From Symbiodinium natans (taxonomy: Eukaryota > Sar > Dinophyceae > Suessiales > Symbiodiniaceae): 17,500 nucleotides of DNA. Below the pieces are notes generated by a model. The model was not told the origin of the DNA. It searched no databases and saw only the letters and a program-made list of their open reading frames with translations. Of the stretch, positions 15,101 through 17,500 are shown one piece after another (within the stretch, counting starts at the first letter, position 1; the number at the start of each line of letters is the position of its first letter). The position numbers and the translations under genes are program-made. The stretch lies in contig CAJNDS010002097.1 of NCBI GenBank assembly GCA_905221605.1, forward strand, positions 635,001 to 652,500, written 5' to 3'.

Positions 15101-17420
15101 CTCAACCCAAAGCCCGGGACCCGAATTGATCTCCAGTGGCGTTGCTTTGTTGGAACCCTCGCCGATGATCTTTTACAGGTTTAGGGCTTAGGTACCCTAA
15201 AGCCTGAACCCTACACCCTAAGCCCTAAACCCTACACTCTAAAATCATGGTTTCCGTTTGCCATGCCTATGTCCCAAACGAAGCATGTGCCCACCGAGTA
15301 GATACTTTCCCCTACTTGACCAGTTCTCTTAGTTGCGGTTTCTTGGAGGCTTCCACAGCATTATAGTACGGAGCCTTGTAAGTAGTGTAATTAGTGTTTT
15401 TGCAGGGAGCAAAATACCTAAACTCTCAACCCTCAACCGCATGATTCCCTGTAAACGTGCCCTGGGCCCCCCAAAACATCGCACAGCCTACGAGGGGTCG
15501 AAGTCCCCACAGCCTGGCCGCCCTAGCGAAACGAACTTTGGCGCCCCCGCCCCTCCAAGCCCTAAACCAACCCTTAGGGTTCAGGGTTTAGGGTTTGGGG
15601 TTTAGGGTTTAGGGTTTAGGGTCCCTAAACTAAGCCTCACCCGAACAACCCCAAGCCAAGCCCGGCCCGGCCTTCACCTCCAATTGCAGTTTCCTTTTTT
15701 TGGGTTCAGGGTTTAGGGTTTAGGGTTTAGGGTTTAGGGTTTAGGGTTTAGGGTTTGACTTTCGTACAAAGCCCCTTAGGCCCTGAACATCTTCGCGCCC
15801 TAGAGCTGAGGCCAACGGCAGCATGGTGGCCAGCTTGGAATTTTGCACGGTGCCATGGCAGCCGGAGAAGCCCCCGCCCCGCTCCAAACCTAAAGGTTAG
15901 GGTTTAGGGTTTAGGGTGTAGGGTTTAGGGTTTAGGGTTTAGGGTTTAGAGTTTAACCCTAAACCCTAAACCTTAAACCTAGACCGAAGTCGTCAAGAAG
16001 CCTTCGGGGGGGTGCTTGGGGTCAGGCAATTTATGGCCTATTGAAGAGGGTTTTAGGTTCGGGTTGGAGGATCTTGGGCTTTTGGGGTTTAGGGTCGAGC
16101 GTTTAGGGTTGGGGCTGGGGTCCATGCCATTTAGGAGTGGGGGGTCGCAAGGTTTACCTGGGTCTAGGGTTGGGATGTAGCATTTCGGGTTCCTTGCAGG
16201 TTAAAACCCAAACCCCTAAACCCTAAATGCTGATGTTTTCTTATGCTTCATGGGTAGATAGCACGCAGAGTTATCAACACGCGGAACTGTAGCTATAACA
16301 TACAACGAGAGCCCTACTTATATAACTAACCGCGATTCAAGTGCAGGTATTTGGTTTCGTCGGGTCGGGAGCAATGTTTCCGAGACTTCCTAGGATAATC
16401 CCGAATCCTACAGCCCAAAACTCCCCTATGGGGTATTCCTAAACCCTAAACCCTAAACCCTAAACCCTAAACCCTAAACCCTAAACCCTGAACCTGAGGG
16501 CCTAGGGGAAGAGCACCAGGAGCAGCTTGGCTGTCGCTTCATCTTGGTCCTGGGCCACAGGAGATGCGGTGTCGATTTGACTGCAGCAAGGGTTGGGGGG
16601 GGGGGGGGGGGTTTAGGGTTTAGGTTTAGGGTTTAGGTTTAGTGTTTAGGGTTTAGGGTTTAGGGTTTAGGGTTTAGGGTTTAGGGTTTAGGGTTTAGGG
16701 TTTAGGGTTTAGGGTTTAGGGTTTAGGGTTTAGGGTTTAGGGTTTAGGGTTTAGGGTTTAGGGTTTAGGACTACTCCATGGATTGGGGTTTGCGGTTTTG
16801 AGTACTGCCCAGGGGTCTTGGCTTTTGGGTTTTGGGCGTGGGCTCCCAACGTCAGACCGTGCGAACCCCCGAGCCGCCACCTAAAACCCGAAAGCCCCAT
16901 TCTTCTGCAGATGTAGGGTTTAGGGTTTAGGGTATAGGGTTTAGGGTTTAGGGGGTTTACGATATTACGGGCACCTTGTTGGGGTCCTTATGATAAGAGG
17001 ATCCTACTATTTGGGGATCTTTGCTGGGGATCTTTGCTGGGGGGTCCCTTATTGTCGTAAGCCCCCATATGTGCGTTCCACCTTGTGATGGGGGTTGGGG
17101 TTTGGGGGTTTTTTTGGGGTGTTTAGGGCTCAGGGTTTAGGACTTTTGTTTTCAGGACCTATGGGCTTGTAGAGTATTTTCTGGCCGTCAACGGGTGGTT
17201 CCTATGTAGCTTTAGGGCCCAAGCCCGGTATATCCTCTCTACTTGGTGACCCTTAACCCTAACCCTTATGAGTCTTCAGGGTGTAGACGCCCAAAAAAAA
17301 CCTTAAACCCTAAACCCGGAATCAGGAACCCTAAACCCTAAACCCTAAACCCTAAGCGTAAAGAGGTCCTCCAGGATGCCTGCAAGAGCCACGCGGAGAA
17401 CCAGAGATCTGGCTGTGGCG
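12088..17420 (+). CDS. Beta-class carbonic anhydrase gene, multi-exon, 3' incomplete
   Basis: Predicted zinc enzyme for reversible hydration of CO2 to bicarbonate. Exons proposed: 12088-12155, 14101-14222, 14573-14623, 14949-14992, 15811-15849, 16520-16591 and one starting at 17357. Joined, they keep one frame and give LGCSDCQASLETIFDSLPG, DIFAFKNAGNTCIH, ANGSMVASLEFCT and EQLGCRFILVLGHRRCG. First zinc Cys to His is 56 residues and His to second Cys is 3, as in E. coli Can (C42, H98, C101); this spacing supports the chosen splice sites. The Arg of the usual Cys-x-Asp-x-Arg motif reads Gln. Introns of 325, 818, 670 and 765 bp are full of telomere-type repeats. The first two exons and the last are less certain than the four core exons. 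The C-terminal part lies past the window end. Location in the cell cannot be judged because the N terminus is not identified. Confidence 0.85.
12160..12295 (-). repeat. CCCTAAA array
   Basis: About nineteen units, starting at the GC donor of exon 12088-12155; last few units vary. Confidence 0.96.
12309..12374 (+). CDS. Candidate exon EETNWEDMKP
   Basis: Reads EETNWEDMKPRPPGPEALPK from an AAAGGCAG acceptor to a possible GC donor. A second frame is also open for part of it, so the frame is not settled. Confidence 0.35.
12389..12436 (+). repeat. TTTAGGG array
   Basis: Seven units starting TCTAGGG. Confidence 0.95.
12687..12707 (+). repeat. Near-perfect palindrome
   Basis: CCTAAAAGTT and AACTTTTAGG are inverted around one base. 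A second small stem GTAG/CTAC lies just upstream. Confidence 0.5.
12729..12866. repeat. Short TTTAGGG then long CCCTAAA array
   Basis: G-rich 12729-12745, then eleven C-rich units at 12785-12866. Confidence 0.94.
12899..13016 (+). mobile_element. Family E foldback element, copy 1
   Basis: Ends CCCATTTTGGGGGGGAT and ATTCCCCTCAAAATGCG pair (about 15 of 20). GATTTACGAT and ACGGG near the left end, and TAGTAGGATCC, CTATTATAAGGA in the middle, are shared with the element at 16951. Confidence 0.5.
13040..13105 (-). repeat. CCCTAAA array
   Basis: About nine units, the first two CCCTTAAA; ends shortly before candidate exon 13120-13225. Confidence 0.93.
13120..13225 (+). CDS. Candidate exon ending at family A copy 6
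   Basis: Thirty-five open codons, including LGEGTETKILDTHDTREQLS, from a CATGTAG acceptor to GTCATAG, the start of the family A element. It leaves phase 1, which matches the 2-base prefix of 13480-13520. It lies between two probable carbonic anhydrase exons but matches nothing in that family. Confidence 0.4.
13222..13332 (+). mobile_element. Family A introner-like element, copy 6, with telomeric patch
   Basis: The ends and 3' half match the family, but about 15 bp after TCATAG are replaced by about 27 bp of TTTAGGG-type sequence (13231-13258). It ends CATGAACTAG. Confidence 0.75.
13430..13479 (+). repeat. TTTAGGG array ending as acceptor
   Basis: Seven units; the last is cut after TTTAG, where candidate exon 13480-13520 begins. 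Confidence 0.95.
13480..13520 (+). CDS. Candidate exon using GTTTAG as acceptor
   Basis: Reads KPKMAQEETTSSD between a TTTAGGG array, whose last unit ends in TTTAG, and a GTGAGC donor. Shows the G-rich orientation supplying an acceptor. Its inclusion in the carbonic anhydrase transcript is open. Confidence 0.45.
13557..13595 (+). CDS. Candidate exon PSWAAWADYLRGW
   Basis: Thirteen codons from CACATGCAG to GTGGTTTAACC, where a family C foldback element begins. Phase 0 at both ends. Only 36 bp separate it from the previous candidate exon. Confidence 0.35.
13586..13684 (+). mobile_element. Family C foldback element
   Basis: Outer inverted repeat TAGGGGCTG/CAGCCCCTA and inner GGTTTAACCTGT/ACAGGTTAACC. 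CCTGTAACCTTTTTGGTT is shared with a second copy near 14393-14440. The GT of GTGGTTTAACC can serve as a donor for the exon at 13557. Confidence 0.6.
13685..13888. other. Intronic sequence with long C tract
   Basis: No convincing exon. Ends in about 21 C, then CT- and C-rich sequence leading into a CCCTAAA array. Confidence 0.5.
13889..14100 (-). repeat. CCCTAAA/CCCTAGA arrays ending as acceptor
   Basis: A few units at 13889-13906, then about twenty at 13956-14100 with an amplified CCCTAGA block in the middle. The final CCCTAG is the acceptor of carbonic anhydrase exon 14101-14222. Confidence 0.95.
14101..14222 (+). CDS. Probable carbonic anhydrase exon before the zinc motif
   Basis: Begins right after CCCTAG, so the acceptor is the mutated last unit of a CCCTAAA array. 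The open frame holds 40 codons: an Ala-rich helix-like stretch ending AADAYNALLYL, then a split Gly codon. The hydrophobic end followed by Gly fits the buried strand that precedes CxD in the family. It ends in phase 1 at the GT of GTAGTTCTC, and GG+T with the next exon gives the Gly of LGCSD. The downstream intron begins with a family C element and a duplicated 22-bp sequence. Support is by context, frame and join rather than by motif. Confidence 0.6.
14237..14268 (+). repeat. TTTAGGG array between 22-bp duplicates
   Basis: Four units at the start of the carbonic anhydrase intron, enclosed by copies of GGGTAGTTCTCTAAATTAGG. Confidence 0.95.
14393..14460 (+). mobile_element. Family C related sequence, second copy
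   Basis: GGGTAGTTAGCCTTTAACC followed by TTTTTGGTTGTACA matches the 5' half of the element at 13586. Both are followed by ACTGTCT. A third, more diverged start (GTAGTTCTC) follows the exon ending at 14222. Confidence 0.5.
14466..14543 (-). repeat. Degenerate CCCTAAA array
   Basis: About eleven units with CCCTAAG, CCCTAGA and CCCTCAA, shortly before exon 14573-14623. Confidence 0.9.
14573..14623 (+). CDS. Carbonic anhydrase exon with first zinc Cys and Asp
   Basis: Encodes (G)CSDCQASLETIFDSLP plus the first base of a Gly codon. It aligns with the family pattern C-x-D-x-R-x-x-x-E-x-I-F-D. The Cys and Asp are present; the position of the conserved Arg is Gln. The acceptor is GAG at 14570-14572 and the donor is GTGCGA at 14624. 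Phase in is 2 bases, phase out is 1 base. Confidence 0.87.
14637..14757 (+). repeat. TTTAGGG/TTTCGGG array near 5' end of intron
   Basis: Alternating TTTAGGG, TTTCGGG and TTTATAAGG units starting about 13 bp after the donor of exon 14573-14623. Confidence 0.9.
14858..14920 (-). repeat. CCCTAAA array near 3' end of the same intron
   Basis: Nine units with CCCTAAG and CCCTAGA variants, 30 bp before the acceptor of exon 14949-14992; complementary to the 14637-14757 array. Confidence 0.93.
14949..14992 (+). CDS. Carbonic anhydrase exon with NAGNTC motif
   Basis: After completing a Gly codon it reads DIFAFKNAGNTCIH, matching the conserved PGD-hydrophobic-NAGNTC-x-H segment. The acceptor is CCAAG ending at 14948. 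The donor is best placed at GA (14993), because this gives His directly followed by Ala of the next exon and preserves the 56-residue Cys-His spacing. A GC donor at 14996 would add one residue. TTTAGGG repeats begin about 13 bp after the donor. Confidence 0.88.
15005..15076 (+). repeat. TTTAGGG array near 5' end of intron
   Basis: Ten units about 13 bp after the GA donor, with two TTTAGGGG units. Confidence 0.94.
15077..15569. other. Middle of carbonic anhydrase intron, with decoy exons
   Basis: Short decayed arrays at 15178-15240 and splice-bounded open stretches at 15131-15178 and 15335-15379 (LRFLGGFHSIIVRSL, donor GTAAGT). They resemble coding sequence but do not fit the enzyme, so they are read as decoys or alternative exons. 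Confidence 0.5.
15570..15757 (+). repeat. Two TTTAGGG arrays
   Basis: 15574-15622 and 15704-15756, both in the carbonic anhydrase intron 14993-15810, separated by about 80 bp. Confidence 0.92.
15811..15849 (+). CDS. Carbonic anhydrase exon with GSMV-SLEFC motif
   Basis: Thirteen codons reading ANGSMVASLEFCT, the counterpart of the common A-E-G-S-M-V-G-S-L-E-F-C segment. The acceptor is GCTGAG ending at 15810 and the donor is GTGCCA at 15850, both in phase 0. Competing exon-like stretches upstream in the same intron (15131-15178 and 15335-15379) also have splice-like edges but do not fit the family, so they are judged spurious. Confidence 0.87.
15896..15985. repeat. TTTAGGG array followed by CCCTAAA units
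   Basis: Eight G-rich units pass directly into three C-rich units at 15956, a head-to-head junction, near the 5' end of intron 15850-16519. Confidence 0.94.
16439..16494 (-). repeat. CCCTAAA array near 3' end of intron
   Basis: Eight units, 25 bp before the acceptor of exon 16520-16591. Confidence 0.95.
16520..16591 (+). CDS. Carbonic anhydrase exon with zinc His and second Cys
   Basis: Twenty-four codons containing EQLGCRFILVLGHRRCG and continuing VDLTAAR. The H-x-x-C zinc pair and the preceding hydrophobic strand are textbook for beta carbonic anhydrases. The acceptor is CACCAG ending at 16519; the donor is the GT at 16592. Right after the donor come a run of about 17 G and a long TTTAGGG array. 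Confidence 0.92.
16594..16770 (+). repeat. G-run and long TTTAGGG array at 5' end of intron
   Basis: About 17 G then some 22 units, starting two bases after the donor of exon 16520-16591. Confidence 0.96.
16916..16950 (+). repeat. TTTAGGG array before family E element
   Basis: Five units abutting the foldback element at 16951. Confidence 0.92.
16951..17066 (+). mobile_element. Family E foldback element, copy 2
   Basis: Ends GGGGGTTTACGATATTACGG and GTCGTAAGCCCCC form an inverted repeat of about 20 of 24. Contains a 13-bp tandem duplication GGGGATCTTTGCT (17013-17038). It lies in the carbonic anhydrase intron 16592-17356, after a TTTAGGG array. Confidence 0.6.
17300..17356 (-). repeat. CCCTAAA array ending as acceptor
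   Basis: About seven units; the final CCCTAAG supplies the acceptor of exon 17357. Confidence 0.93.
17357..17420 (+). CDS. Probable next carbonic anhydrase exon, 3' limit unresolved
   Basis: Starts after CCCTAAG, a mutated last unit of a CCCTAAA array, and reads RKEVLQDACKSHAENQRSG in phase 0, matching the phase left by the previous exon. Amphipathic, helix-like content suits the region after CG in the family, but no signature motif is present. Possible donors are GC at 17411 or GT at 17420; an in-frame TAA follows at 17450. Confidence 0.5.
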
Positions 17421-17466
17421 TCGCCGGGCCCCGAAATGGCGAAAGTCCCTAAGCTTTCCCCGCAAT

Positions 17467-17500
17467 TCAGGGTTTAGGGCTTAGTGTTTAGGGTTTAGGG
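17467..17500 (+). repeat. TTTAGGG array cut by window end
   Basis: About four units, first two degenerate. Confidence 0.9.

Noticed and set aside
15131-15178. Splice-bounded reading WRCFVGTLADDLLQ as a carbonic anhydrase exon
   Set aside because: Looked plausible after NAGNTC, but the exon at 15811 (ANGSMVASLEFCT) matches the family far better and restores exact spacing.
15335-15605. LRFLGGFHSIIVRSL exon and the longer ORF around it
   Set aside because: The strand before the zinc His is already given by 16520-16591; this stretch lacks His and Cys ligands. Its GTAAGT...TTTTTGCAG 28-bp 'intron' is probably chance.
1-17500. True chromosome end or subtelomere as the explanation for the repeats
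   Set aside because: Arrays are short, occur in both orientations, and lie between in-phase exons of one gene across the whole window.
1-17500. Trans-splicing leader gene, tRNA, rRNA or CRISPR array
   Set aside because: No match to the dinoflagellate spliced-leader sequence by eye, no cloverleaf, and the regular 7-bp units are not spacer-separated repeats.

Overview
This is a eukaryotic nuclear window, most likely from a dinoflagellate. That is an inference from four things: the 7-bp TTTAGGG/CCCTAAA repeat, introns that appear to use GC and GA donors as well as GT, short inverted-repeat elements that sit exactly on intron boundaries (introners), and GC-rich third codon positions in the exons. 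No bacterial-type gene, rRNA, tRNA or CRISPR array was seen. Long ORFs are absent because the coding sequence is cut into exons of roughly 20-120 bp.

The best-supported gene is a beta-class carbonic anhydrase on the + strand, in the right third of the window. Its exons at 14573-14623, 14949-14992, 15811-15849 and 16520-16591 join in phase and give the family landmarks in order: CSD, ETIFD..PGD.F, NAGNTC.H, GSMV.SLEFC and LG..FILVLGH..CG. The spacing from the first zinc Cys to the His is 56 residues and from the His to the second Cys is 3, the same as in E. coli Can (C42, H98, C101). Probable 5' exons lie at 12088-12155 (EGNDRFVQG) and 14101-14222, and a probable further exon starts at 17357. 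The 3' end lies beyond the window.

About 50 interstitial telomere-type arrays run through the whole window in both orientations, and they sit inside the introns. The arrays often touch splice sites: GTTTAGGG acts as a donor, while CCCTAG, CCCTAAG or GTTTAG acts as an acceptor. In three of the four carbonic anhydrase introns the G-rich strand lies near the 5' end and the C-rich strand near the 3' end, so the pre-mRNA could fold into a long stem.

The left and middle parts (about 1-12 kb) hold many exon-like islands on the + strand in the same setting. Several chain in phase, but I cannot name their product, and some will be false. A dispersed foldback family A (six copies) and a family B (three copies) fit introners; one B copy has a 4-bp target duplication and makes a clean GC-AG intron. 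At two places a telomeric array is flanked by a 14-bp or 22-bp direct duplication, and one family A copy has a telomeric patch replacing its interior. Taken together, the window suggests telomeric repeats being inserted into introners and introns as splice-tolerated sequence.
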